NCBI RefSeq assembly: GCF_001683795.1
Contig: NZ_LIGX01000019.1
Span: 62,001 to 126,000 of the forward strand
Source: Neoakkermansia glycaniphila
GTDB lineage: Bacteria > Verrucomicrobiota > Verrucomicrobiia > Verrucomicrobiales > Akkermansiaceae
Direction of reading: 5' to 3'
Length of the DNA stretch: 64,000 nt
The position numbers and the translations under genes were made by a program. The notes beneath the pieces are model-generated. The model worked only from the letters and a program-made list of their open reading frames with translations, made no database searches and had not been told where the DNA came from. Shown piece after piece: positions 52,987-60,632 of this stretch. Position 1 is the stretch's first letter; the number at the start of each line of letters is the position of its first letter.

Positions 52987-53679
52987 TTATTTTCGCTTGA
53001 GGGTGCGGATGAAGTTTTTGGTATCATCGGGCACGCGCAAGGATTCGACAATTTTTTGGATGGTTTTGTTGTGGGTCATTTTGTCAAGGTTGCCGTTTTG
53101 CAGGAGGGGCAGAGTCAGTTCCGGGTAGCGGACGAAGGCCGTGGAGAGAGCCCATGCAATGCCCATGTGTACGTAGTAGGCCTCATGGCGTATTCCTTCC
53201 AGTGTGTGGAGGACTCGGGAGATGTATTCGTCGTTGAGGTAATGGTCGAGCAGCATGACGATGCCGAAGCGCAGTTCGTATTCGTTGCCGGAGGTGAGGC
53301 AGGGTTGCAGAAAGTCCCAGACGCGCTGTTGGTGTTTGCGTGCGCAGGTGAGGCCGGCACAGAAGCTGTCACAGACGGACCAGTTGTCGATGAGGGGTAT
53401 GAAGTCTGCCGTGTAGGCGAGGACGGTTTCGATGTCTGCGGGGATGGTTCCGATGAGCATGCCGTGGAGCATGCGTTCTTCGAAGTGGTGTTTGCCCGGG
53501 GCGTCGAGGTAGTCCTTCCAGTTGCCGCGGGCGAGGCGTTTGGCGATTTTCCTCAGATGGGGCAATCGAACGCCGAGGATGCCGGTTGCTCCGGGGATGA
53601 GGGCTGCCGTGAAGCGGGCATAGGGGGCCTCGGAGAGGCCGAGCAGTTCGCTGCGGATGGTTTCAAGGTTCGTCTGCAT
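52987..53679 (-). CDS. AlkD-like DNA alkylation repair protein
   Basis: 230 residues from ATG 53677-53679 (MQTNLETIRSELL). The further-upstream ATG at 53703 would overlap the promoter. All-helical HEAT-like repeat protein with the family patterns VRLPHLRKIAKRLARGNWKD, HHFEERMLHGMLIG, NWSVCDSFCAGL and RFGIVMLLDHYL. The D/W residues in NWSVCD match the alkyl-base recognition region of AlkD. Expected to excise or bind alkylated purines. Single gene, independent of sdh. Confidence 0.87.
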   Translation of the reverse strand: MQTNLETIRSELLGLSEAPYARFTAALIPGATGILGVRLPHLRKIAKRLARGNWKDYLDAPGKHHFEERMLHGMLIGTIPADIETVLAYTADFIPLIDNWSVCDSFCAGLTCARKHQQRVWDFLQPCLTSGNEYELRFGIVMLLDHYLNDEYISRVLHTLEGIRHEAYYVHMGIAWALSTAFVRYPELTLPLLQNGNLDKMTHNKTIQKIVESLRVPDDTKNFIRTLKRK

Positions 53680-53684
53680 GATTG

Positions 53685-53713
53685 AATGTAGCATGTCATG
53701 CATGAGGCAGCAA
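53685..53713 (-). promoter_or_regulatory. Promoter of the AlkD-like gene (leaderless geometry)
   Basis: Minus strand: TTGCTG (53713-53708), 17 bp, TACATT (53690-53685). The ATG begins at 53679. Confidence 0.55.
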
Positions 53714-53733
53714 GCGTTGCGGTGGTATGCATG

Positions 53734-53760
53734 AGGCCTCCCCCGGGTGGGGGGAGGCCT
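53734..53760. terminator. Strong hairpin downstream of the LtaS-like gene
   Basis: AGGCCTCCCCC (53734-53744) pairs with GGGGGAGGCCT (53750-53760), an 11-bp G+C-rich stem. Without a T-run, but placed between two minus-strand genes; it probably ends the LtaS-like transcript. Confidence 0.6.
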
Positions 53761-53890
53761 GCATAGGGGGAGTGTTTTTGTGAGAAGGTTTCTCTATGGA
53801 GCGCCCGATAACGGGGACTTTCACTTATAAAGCATAACAAAATGGGCTTTTTGTCTAATTTTTTAAATTTTGTGTGCTTTTTTGAATAAA

Positions 53891-55882
53891 TCAGGGGGTG
53901 TCCGGTGTGGGGACGGGCTGTGATTCCGGCTGCCGGGGTGTTGCCGGATGGGCGGTTGCTCGGTCGAGGGCGTTTTGCGAGAGGTTGTCGCGCCAGCCGC
54001 TGGCATGATGGTAGTAGTGGACGGCGCGGTCGCGGTAGGGGATGAGGTCCGGAGTTTCTTCAACTTTTTTGTTGTCTTTGTAGTAGGTGACTTTTCGGTT
54101 CGGCTGGAGGATGACCATGACGTCGTCTTCCACATATCCGATGTGCTGGTAGTTGCAGAGGAAGTAGCGGGATTTGTAGCCGGGTTTCCGGGCGTCCTGC
54201 CCGTAGTAGGAGGCGATGTGCGGCATGTTGATGGCTCCGAGCAGCGTAGGCAGGACGTCGATCTGGCTGATGGCTTCGTCGTGCCGTTCCGGTTTGAAGT
54301 ATTTGGGGGCGTAGATGATGGCGGGGATGCAGTGCGTTTCGGGGTTGAGTTCTTTTTTTCCTGCGCTGCCCGCTCCATGATCGGCGACGAAGAGGAAGAC
54401 GGTGTTGTCGAACCATGGCCGTTTTTTCGTTTCTTCGATGAGGGCTCCGACGGAGTAGTCGGCATATTTGACACCCCCGAGGCGTCCGGTGCCGGAGGGG
54501 ATGTCGATTTTGCCGGAGGGGTAGGTGTAGGGGCGGTGGTTGGAGGTGGTGAAGACGAAGTTCATGAAGGGTTTGCCTTTGGCATGGCTTTTATCGGCTT
54601 CGCGTATGGCCTGGCGGAAGAGGTCTTCGTCGCAGACGCCCCAGATGGAGGTGTGGGTGATCTGGTCGTCGGGGATGTCGAGTCTGTCGATGACTTCGAA
54701 TCCGTTGTGCCCGAAGTAGTAGTTCATGTTGTCGAAGATGCCGTATCCGCCGTAGATCCATTTGGTGTCGTATCCGTGGCTTTTGAAGATGGAGCCTGCC
54801 GTCTGGAGGTTTTCGTTTTTGTCGCGGCGCAGGATGGCCATGCCGGGCAGGGGCGGGATGGAGGTGCTGACGGCTTCAAGGCCGCGGACGGAGCGGGTTC
54901 CGGTGGCGAAGGTGTTCGGGAAGAAGATGCCCTGGGCGGCGAGGCTGGAGAGGTTTGGGGTGACGTTGGCCCCATCTTCGCGGCGTTCGTTGAGGAATTC
55001 GCTGCCCATGCTTTCCATGACGACGATGATGACGTTGCAATTCAGCGGAGCCGCTTCCGGTGTGACGGTGCGGGTGATGCCGGTGCCGTCCGGATCGGAG
55101 AATACGATGCCAGGGCCTGCATGTTGTTCGCGCAAGAAGGCCGCATCGGCTTTCGTGTCGTCCGTCAGATAGAGTTGTTCATAGTTGAGTTCGTTTTTGA
55201 GGAAGGCGCTGAAGAGGCTGAAGAAGCCGTCTTTGGCCAGTTCGTTGTTGTAGTGGTTGGTTCCGTCTTCGGCATCGGCGATGTCGACGCAGAAGAAGGA
55301 GAGGACGAGCAAGGCGGCGGCTCCGCCGGCTACCGCCGTGCGGACAGGTAGTGCTGGTGCGGAAATTTCTTTAGGTATGAGGATGTTGCGGCAGGCCCAG
55401 ACGATGAGGGCTGTGATGAGGATGAAGCCCGGAATGATCCATTCCATGGGGTAGGATTCCATGATGTTGCCGATGACTTCCTTGGTGTAGACGAGGTAGT
55501 CGACGGCGATGAAGTTGAAGGAGCTGCTGAATTCGTCCCAGAAGAAGACGGTGGCGGTGTCTTCAATGAGGTTGGCGAGGACGAAGATGGAGAACCATGT
55601 GATGGTGAAGATTCGGTCTCCTGCGCCGCCGTGTTTTTGCCGTGGCAGGCAGAGGAGGTAGATGAGGTAGGGAAGGAGCCAGTAGAGGCAGGAGATGGTT
55701 GTTTCGACGAGGCCATCTTTGAGGACTTCGAGCATGGGGAGGAGTCCCCAGTCCATTTTGTCGCCGTCCATGTAGATGGGGGCGATGTTCGCCAGTATTT
55801 CGAAGCTGAAATAGATGAGTATGAAGGGCAGGATGCGGCGGAGGTAGTAGTTGGTTTTGAGTGCGTTCAAAAGGTGGCGCAT
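53891..55882 (-). CDS. LtaS/OpgB-like phosphoglycerol (or phosphoethanolamine) transferase
   Basis: 663 residues. Five N-terminal membrane helices (to about residue 200), then a sulfatase-fold periplasmic domain. NVIIVVMESMGSEFLNE gives the metal Glu, NTFATGTRSVRGLEAV the Thr nucleophile, and VFLFVADHGAGSAGKKEL and NPETHCIPAIIYAP the Asp/His metal ligands. The C-terminus is a Pro/Gln-rich tail. In Gram-negatives, members decorate periplasmic glucans (OpgB type); in Gram-positives they make lipoteichoic acid. The acceptor here is unknown. Single gene. Confidence 0.88.
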   Translation of the reverse strand: MRHLLNALKTNYYLRRILPFILIYFSFEILANIAPIYMDGDKMDWGLLPMLEVLKDGLVETTISCLYWLLPYLIYLLCLPRQKHGGAGDRIFTITWFSIFVLANLIEDTATVFFWDEFSSSFNFIAVDYLVYTKEVIGNIMESYPMEWIIPGFILITALIVWACRNILIPKEISAPALPVRTAVAGGAAALLVLSFFCVDIADAEDGTNHYNNELAKDGFFSLFSAFLKNELNYEQLYLTDDTKADAAFLREQHAGPGIVFSDPDGTGITRTVTPEAAPLNCNVIIVVMESMGSEFLNERREDGANVTPNLSSLAAQGIFFPNTFATGTRSVRGLEAVSTSIPPLPGMAILRRDKNENLQTAGSIFKSHGYDTKWIYGGYGIFDNMNYYFGHNGFEVIDRLDIPDDQITHTSIWGVCDEDLFRQAIREADKSHAKGKPFMNFVFTTSNHRPYTYPSGKIDIPSGTGRLGGVKYADYSVGALIEETKKRPWFDNTVFLFVADHGAGSAGKKELNPETHCIPAIIYAPKYFKPERHDEAISQIDVLPTLLGAINMPHIASYYGQDARKPGYKSRYFLCNYQHIGYVEDDVMVILQPNRKVTYYKDNKKVEETPDLIPYRDRAVHYYHHASGWRDNLSQNALDRATAHPATPRQPESQPVPTPDTP

Positions 55883-56054
55883 ATGTTTGTTGCTGTTGGA
55901 TGGAGGTGTCTATCCGGTGGCCTGCAGGGAAAGGGCAGGATGTAAAAACAAGTACGCATCCCCATTCGCCGTTTTTGAGACTGCGGGAGCGGTTGTTTTG
56001 TTGAGAAAAATTTGCAGAAAAAACAGTTCGTGCCGGGATGGCGGGGCTGTGCCG

Positions 56055-57080
56055 TCAGCAGATGCGCGGCAGTTGTTCCCCGTACGGTTTGGAGAGGATG
56101 CGCCTCACGCCCAGCAGGCCGTCGATGAGGAGGGGCGCCGTGCCGGAGGGGATGACGGTTCCGATGCGGGCGGCTTCAGGGTTGTGGCGCTGTAGGGCGA
56201 GGAGGGTTTGTTCCGCCTGTTTTTCGGGGACGATGGCGAGGTATCTGCCTTCGCAGGCCGTTTGGAGGATGTCGAGGCCGAGCAGGTCGCATGTGGAGCG
56301 GACTGTTTCACATACGGGGATGGCGGTTTCGTCGAGCAGGATGGTGGTTCCGGAGGTTTCGGCCAGTTCGTTCAGGGTCATGGAGAGTCCGCCTCGGGTG
56401 ATGTCGCGCAGGCAGTGGATGGCGATGCCGGATTGCAGGAGGGTACTGACGGACGGCCAGAGGTTGGCGGAGTCGCTTTGCAGGTCCGTTTGGAGGTCGA
56501 TGCCCGCCCGCGCACTCATGATGGTGATGCCGTGGCGGCCGATGTCGCCACTGACGAGGACGGCGTCTCCCGGTTCGATGGAAGAGGGGGCGATGGCGAG
56601 GCTGTGTTCGACGATGCCGATGCCGGAGGTGTTGATGTAGAGTCCGTCTCCCTTGCCCTGTTCGACGACTTTGGTGTCTCCTGCAACGATGGCGATGCCT
56701 GCCTGCCGGGCAGTCTGTCCCATGGAGTGGGCGATGCGGGAGAGGACGGCGGTGTCAAGCCCTTCTTCGAGGATGAAGCCTGCCGTGATATACAGGGGGC
56801 GGGCTCCGCTCATTGAGAGGTCGTTGACTGTACCGTGGATGGCGAGTGAGCCGATGTCGCCGCCGGAGAATTCGATCGGATGGACGACGAAGCTGTCCGT
56901 GGTAATGGCGAGTTTGCCTTTCGGGGCAGAGACGACGGCCGAGTCGTGCTGTGTCAGGTTTTCTGTACCGAATGCCGGCAGGAAGATGTCTTCGATGAGG
57001 CGGCTGGTCATTTCGCCGCCCCCGCCGTGGGCGAGCCGGATGCGGTGCGGGTCGGGTGCCGGAATGGGGCAGGTGAACAT
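56055..57080 (-). CDS. hypE: [NiFe]-hydrogenase maturation protein HypE
   Basis: 341 residues from ATG 57078-57080; the longer frame upstream covers terminators and the promoter. PurM-like ATP-binding protein: GGGGEMTSRLIEDIFLPAFG, ITTDSFVVHPIEFSGGDIGS, AGDTKVVEQGKGDGLYI and LRDITRGGLSMTLNELAE are typical. It ends LPRIC, the C-terminal Cys that receives carbamoyl from HypF and is dehydrated to thiocyanate, the CN source for the NiFe centre. Its own promoter separates it from the other hyp genes. Confidence 0.96.
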   Translation of the reverse strand: MFTCPIPAPDPHRIRLAHGGGGEMTSRLIEDIFLPAFGTENLTQHDSAVVSAPKGKLAITTDSFVVHPIEFSGGDIGSLAIHGTVNDLSMSGARPLYITAGFILEEGLDTAVLSRIAHSMGQTARQAGIAIVAGDTKVVEQGKGDGLYINTSGIGIVEHSLAIAPSSIEPGDAVLVSGDIGRHGITIMSARAGIDLQTDLQSDSANLWPSVSTLLQSGIAIHCLRDITRGGLSMTLNELAETSGTTILLDETAIPVCETVRSTCDLLGLDILQTACEGRYLAIVPEKQAEQTLLALQRHNPEAARIGTVIPSGTAPLLIDGLLGVRRILSKPYGEQLPRIC

Positions 57081-57108
57081 GGTTGCTTGTAGGAGGGATT
57101 CCAGCGGA

Positions 57109-57137
57109 ATGGTATCATGGCGCAACCGGATATGCAA
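57109..57137 (-). promoter_or_regulatory. Promoter of hypE
   Basis: Minus strand: TTGCAT (57137-57132), 17 bp, TACCAT (57114-57109). Confidence 0.55.
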
Positions 57138-57171
57138 GGATGGCGGATGCGGCGTGCCCCCGGGATACGGA

Positions 57172-57221
57172 ACGGGGGAAGATTTTCTCTTCCCCCGTGG
57201 CTGCCCGGCAACCCCGGGCAG
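57172..57221 (-). terminator. Two tandem hairpins between the TlpA-like gene and hypE
   Basis: CTGCCCGG/CCGGGCAG (57201-57221) and ACGGGGGAAGA/TCTTCCCCCGT (57172-57198). Both stems are perfect and should end the TlpA-like transcript. Confidence 0.75.
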
Positions 57222-57265
57222 GAGATTGTGCGCCGGTCCGTTCGGGAGCGGGCGCGACGATGCCG

Positions 57266-58258
57266 TTAGCGTTTTGCGGCCGGTTCGATGGCGGATACTT
57301 CTTCCATCAGGGCGGCGGCGGAGCGCTGGACGTTGACGTCGCTGGATTTCTGGGCCACTTCGAGGAGCTGCTTGAGGCTGTTCACGGATGTGGCGGATAC
57401 GGGTTTGCCTTTGTCGCGCGTGGCTTGAAGTGCCTTGACTTTTTTCTGGACGTCGAAGAGTTTCTTGAGGCCGTCGCTTTTCTGGAATTCGCCCATCTGT
57501 TCGTTGAAGTCGTCGATGGAGGGGACGGCGGCTTTCAAGCGGTTGATGGAGACCATGGCTTCGAGCGGGTTGGTGTCGCAAAGGCCCTGAATCGCGCATT
57601 TTTCGTCTTCGACCCATGCGTCGAATGTTTTGCAGATTTCAGCGGCTTCCGTGTCGTCGGTTTTTTCGCGCAAAGGAGCGATTTTCGCTTCGATGTTTTT
57701 ACCCGTGGAGACGACGATTTTGGTGAGGCCCTTGTATTTTTTCAACTCAAGGCCGCCGAGGATGGCGTACCCGGAGGTGACTTTGGCCATTTCGGCTTCG
57801 ACTTTGTCATACAGGGAAGAGGGAGATCCCGTTGCTACGATTTTGCCGTTCGCGCCGATGAGGACGGCGTGAGGGATGCCGCCGGGGCATTGGGCTTCGG
57901 AGATGCTGAGACCCTGATAGATGGGGAACGTGATTTTGTTCTGTTTCAGGAATTTCTGGATTTCAGGCGAAGAGCCCTGCATGTGGCTGCCGATGACGGT
58001 GAAGCCTTTGGCCTGGTATTTTGCCTGGAGCGCTTGCAGGTGAGGCATGCTGGCTCGGCAGGGCGGGCAGTTGATGCCCCAGTATTCGAAGAAGATGACT
58101 TTTCCCCGAAGGTCTTTGGTTTTGACGGTCGAGCCGTAAAGGTGCGAGCTTTGGTTGAAGTCCGGCAATGTAGCTTTGTCGCCGACGGCTGCCTGCGCCA
58201 TGGAGAGAGCCGCACAGATCGCTACGATCGGGAAGATGTGGAAGTTACGGTTTTGCAT
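57266..58258 (-). CDS. TlpA-like exported thioredoxin-fold protein
   Basis: 330 residues from ATG 58256-58258 (MQNRNFHIFPIVAICAALSM, signal peptide). Thioredoxin fold of the AhpC/TlpA type: ATLPDFNQSSHLYGSTVKTK, LRGKVIFFEYWGINCPPCRA with the CPPC active site, GFTVIGSHMQGSSPEIQKF, and cis-Pro in GGIPHAVLIGANG. The C-terminal ~150 residues are helical (NRLKAAVPSIDDFNEQMG, LQATRDKGKPVSATSVNSLK) and not part of the usual fold. It probably reduces or exchanges thiols in the periplasm. Between hypD and hypE but transcribed from its own promoter. Confidence 0.88.
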   Translation of the reverse strand: MQNRNFHIFPIVAICAALSMAQAAVGDKATLPDFNQSSHLYGSTVKTKDLRGKVIFFEYWGINCPPCRASMPHLQALQAKYQAKGFTVIGSHMQGSSPEIQKFLKQNKITFPIYQGLSISEAQCPGGIPHAVLIGANGKIVATGSPSSLYDKVEAEMAKVTSGYAILGGLELKKYKGLTKIVVSTGKNIEAKIAPLREKTDDTEAAEICKTFDAWVEDEKCAIQGLCDTNPLEAMVSINRLKAAVPSIDDFNEQMGEFQKSDGLKKLFDVQKKVKALQATRDKGKPVSATSVNSLKQLLEVAQKSSDVNVQRSAAALMEEVSAIEPAAKR

Positions 58259-58278
58259 ATAAATGGAATTAGAAAGAT

Positions 58279-58314
58279 CCGCAGGCAAGGTTCAATGGGG
58301 TTCCTTGCCTGCGG
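58279..58314 (-). promoter_or_regulatory. Stem-loop at the predicted 5' end of the TlpA-like mRNA
   Basis: CCGCAGGCAAGG (58279-58290) pairs perfectly with CCTTGCCTGCGG (58303-58314), with a 12-nt loop. The predicted transcription start is about 58315, so the hairpin would sit at the very 5' end of the mRNA, 20 nt before the ATG. Confidence 0.65.
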
Positions 58315-58321
58315 AGCGCGA

Positions 58322-58350
58322 ATTCTAGGCGTGTCGCAGGGCGATGTCAA
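58322..58350 (-). promoter_or_regulatory. Promoter of the TlpA-like gene
   Basis: Minus strand: TTGACA (58350-58345), 17 bp, TAGAAT (58327-58322), near consensus. Confidence 0.75.
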
Positions 58351-58442
58351 GATTGAGCACATGATTTTTGTCATCATGTCACAGTCTGTTTTATGATGTA
58401 TATGTGCTTGTTAGTAAGGTGATGGGGATGTTTAGACAAAGA

Positions 58443-58481
58443 CGAACCACGTCGCATTCAGGTGCTTCGTGGTTCGCCTTT
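58443..58481. terminator. Terminator hairpin after the hypFCD operon
   Basis: CGAACCACG (58443-58451) pairs with CGTGGTTCG (58468-58476). CCTTTTT follows on +, TTTGTC on -. It ends the hyp operon upstream of the TlpA-like promoter. Confidence 0.65.
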
Positions 58482-58535
58482 TTGGTCGCTTGTGCTACAA
58501 GTGTCTGGATTTCAAGAATGGCAGTTCGGGCGATG

Positions 58536-59267
58536 TTACTCGTCGTCGGTTTCCTTTTCCGGTTTGAGGACGGTGCCGAAGACGGTTTTTTGCACTTCTT
58601 CGTTCGTTCTGCCTGCGAAGTTGAGTTTTTGCCGTTCCGTGGCGTCGGCAAAGAATTCGCGGGCAATTTTTTTCATTTCGTCATATTGCATGATGAAGGA
58701 GGATGCCGACCATGCGGCGGCACGGATGGTGACGTCGAGAGAGTTTTCCGGTTCGTCGCTGCAGGCGATGCGCAGGACTGCTTCCGGGTATTTTTTGTCT
58801 CCGCTGGCAAGGTATCCTCCCCAGCATGCGTCCAGAGTCGATGGGCCGGCGGTTTGGGCAGTGGAGACGTCGGGTATTTTGCCTTGGGCGTATTGCAGGG
58901 CTGTGCGGAAGATTTGTTGCCAGTCTTCGGGCAGGGAGGAGGCCGTTTTCATCCATTCATCGACGCGGCCGGGGTTGGATTGGAAGATTTCCCCGAAGAA
59001 GACGATCATAGAGGGGATGGCGTTGCACTGGCGGGTGTCTGGGAAGGCTTTGGATACGTCGATGATGAGTTCGCCGATGATGCCGGGGTCGGGATGCTGG
59101 AAGTAGTGCATCATGATGTCTCCGGTTTTTTTGAGCAGGTCACCGGTTGCAGGAGGTGCGGCCGGCGATGGCGGCGGGGCCGGTGTCGCAGGCGTGGCGG
59201 GCTGGTCTGCCATGCAGGCTGCGGCGGTGATGAGCGGGATCAGTATGGTTTTCATGGTTGTTTTCAT
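58536..59267 (-). CDS. Secreted helical protein in the hyp operon, unknown
   Basis: 243 residues from ATG 59265-59267; a second start is 4 codons on. Signal peptide MKTTMKTILIPLITAAACMA, then a Pro/Ala linker and a mostly helical body (PSMIVFFGEIFQSNPGRVDE, DWQQIFRTALQYAQGKIPDV, CWGGYLASGDKKYPEAVLRI) ending with an acidic tail. The CWGGYLASGD region suggests a short repeat-type fold. It overlaps the hypD stop by 4 nt (ATGA), so it is translationally coupled to hydrogenase maturation although no known Hyp protein looks like it. Confidence 0.75.
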   Translation of the reverse strand: MKTTMKTILIPLITAAACMADQPATPATPAPPPSPAAPPATGDLLKKTGDIMMHYFQHPDPGIIGELIIDVSKAFPDTRQCNAIPSMIVFFGEIFQSNPGRVDEWMKTASSLPEDWQQIFRTALQYAQGKIPDVSTAQTAGPSTLDACWGGYLASGDKKYPEAVLRIACSDEPENSLDVTIRAAAWSASSFIMQYDEMKKIAREFFADATERQKLNFAGRTNEEVQKTVFGTVLKPEKETDDE

Positions 59268-60382
59268 GTGTGGTTTGGGGGGAGTGGTTCGGTTGCGGTT
59301 CGTCGGTAGCGGTAGCATGCGGCGCAGGCTCCTTCGCTGGAGACCATGGGTGCGCCGAGAGGGGTGAGCGGTGTGCAGGCCGTGCCGAATGCCGGGCAGG
59401 CTTCCGGGGAGAGGATGCCTTTGAGGATGTCTCCGGCGCGGCAGATGTTTGTTTGTGGTGCGGCGGGAGCGGAGTTTTCCGGCCAGCGGTGGAGGGCGTC
59501 GAAGTGTGCGTATGCGGGGTGCAGGTCCATGCCGCCGAGGGGGATGGAGCCGATTCCCCTCCATTCCCGGTCGACGGGGATGAAGGTTTCCCGCATCAGG
59601 CCGAGGGCGGCGGGGTTGCCTTGCGGACGGACGACGCGGCGGTAGGGGTTGGTGAGGGCGGATGTTCCCCTTTCGAGCTGCAGGATGCAATCCCGGATGC
59701 CTTCGAGGAGGTCGACGGGTTCGAAGCCGGTGACGGCGATTGGGACGCGGTGACGTGCGCAGATCGAGGCATAGTCGCCTTCTCCGGTGATGGCGCAGAC
59801 ATGGCCGGGGGCAAGGAAGGCATCGGGCCGTGCATCGGGTATGCCGAGGAGCATGGCGAGGGCCGGAGGCGCGAGGACGTGTGCGCAGATGATGCTGAAG
59901 TTTTTCAGGCCGAAGGCGGCGGCTTTTTTGATGGCGAGTGCTGTGGCCGGAGCTGTGGTTTCAAAGCCGACGGCGAAGAAGACGATTTCTTTTCCGGGGG
60001 TGTCTGCAGCGGTTTGTACGGCATCGAGGGGGGAGTAGTACAGGCGTATGTCGGCTCCCCGTGCTTTGGCTCCGAGCAGGTCGCCCAGTGTGCCGGGTAC
60101 GCGGAGCATGTCCCCATAGCTGCCGAGGATGGCGCCGGGTTCGGAGGCGATGCTTACGGCGCGGTCGATGAGGGAGACGGGGGTGACGCAGACGGGGCAG
60201 CCGGGGCCGTGGAGGAGGGTGATGCTTTCCGGTAGCAGTTTTTCGATGCCGTAGCGGGCGATGGCATGGGTTTGTCCGCCGCAGACTTCCATGATTTTCC
60301 ACGGGCGTGTGACGGTGCTGCGGATTTCGTCGATAAGTTCGCGCACTCTGGTTGTGTCGCGGTAGGCGGTGGCAGGTGTCAT
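59264..60382 (-). CDS. hypD: [NiFe]-hydrogenase maturation protein HypD
   Basis: 372 residues from ATG 60380-60382. WKIMEVCGGQTHAIARYGIE, LLHGPGCPVCVTPVSLIDRA and AVGFETTAPATALAI are invariant HypD motifs; the CGGQTH and GPGCPVC Cys residues are involved in Fe(CN)2CO assembly. C-terminal Cys residues (CRAGDILKG, CPAFGTAC, EGACAACYRY) bind the [4Fe-4S] cluster. It overlaps hypC by 4 nt and the downstream secreted gene by 4 nt. Works as a HypC-HypD complex. Confidence 0.97.
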   Translation of the reverse strand: MTPATAYRDTTRVRELIDEIRSTVTRPWKIMEVCGGQTHAIARYGIEKLLPESITLLHGPGCPVCVTPVSLIDRAVSIASEPGAILGSYGDMLRVPGTLGDLLGAKARGADIRLYYSPLDAVQTAADTPGKEIVFFAVGFETTAPATALAIKKAAAFGLKNFSIICAHVLAPPALAMLLGIPDARPDAFLAPGHVCAITGEGDYASICARHRVPIAVTGFEPVDLLEGIRDCILQLERGTSALTNPYRRVVRPQGNPAALGLMRETFIPVDREWRGIGSIPLGGMDLHPAYAHFDALHRWPENSAPAAPQTNICRAGDILKGILSPEACPAFGTACTPLTPLGAPMVSSEGACAACYRYRRTATEPLPPNHT

Positions 60383-60627
60383 GGCGAGGGTTCCTGCTCG
60401 GCGGGCAGGAGTTTGCGGAGGTCGTCCCGGATGGCGAGTGCTTCGTTTTCGTGCATGACGCTGAGGGCAATGCCGACGTGGACGATGACGTAGTCGCCGA
60501 TTCCGGCTTCGGGTACGCAGCCGAGGTTGACGTCGCGGCAGACGCCGCCGAAGTCGACGGTGCCCATGCGGAAGAGGGGGTCGGCTTCGGAGATGGAGGT
60601 GATTTTTCCGGGGACGGCGAGGCACAT
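60379..60627 (-). CDS. hypC: [NiFe]-hydrogenase maturation chaperone HypC
   Basis: 82 residues, MCLAVPGKI at the start with the essential Cys2, then VDFGGVCRDVNLGCVPEAGI and DYVIVHVGIALSVM, the OB-fold core. It shuttles the Fe(CN)2CO unit with HypD to the large subunit. It sits 5 nt after hypF and overlaps hypD by 4 nt. Confidence 0.97.
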   Translation of the reverse strand: MCLAVPGKITSISEADPLFRMGTVDFGGVCRDVNLGCVPEAGIGDYVIVHVGIALSVMHENEALAIRDDLRKLLPAEQEPSP

Positions 60628-60632
60628 GGCGG

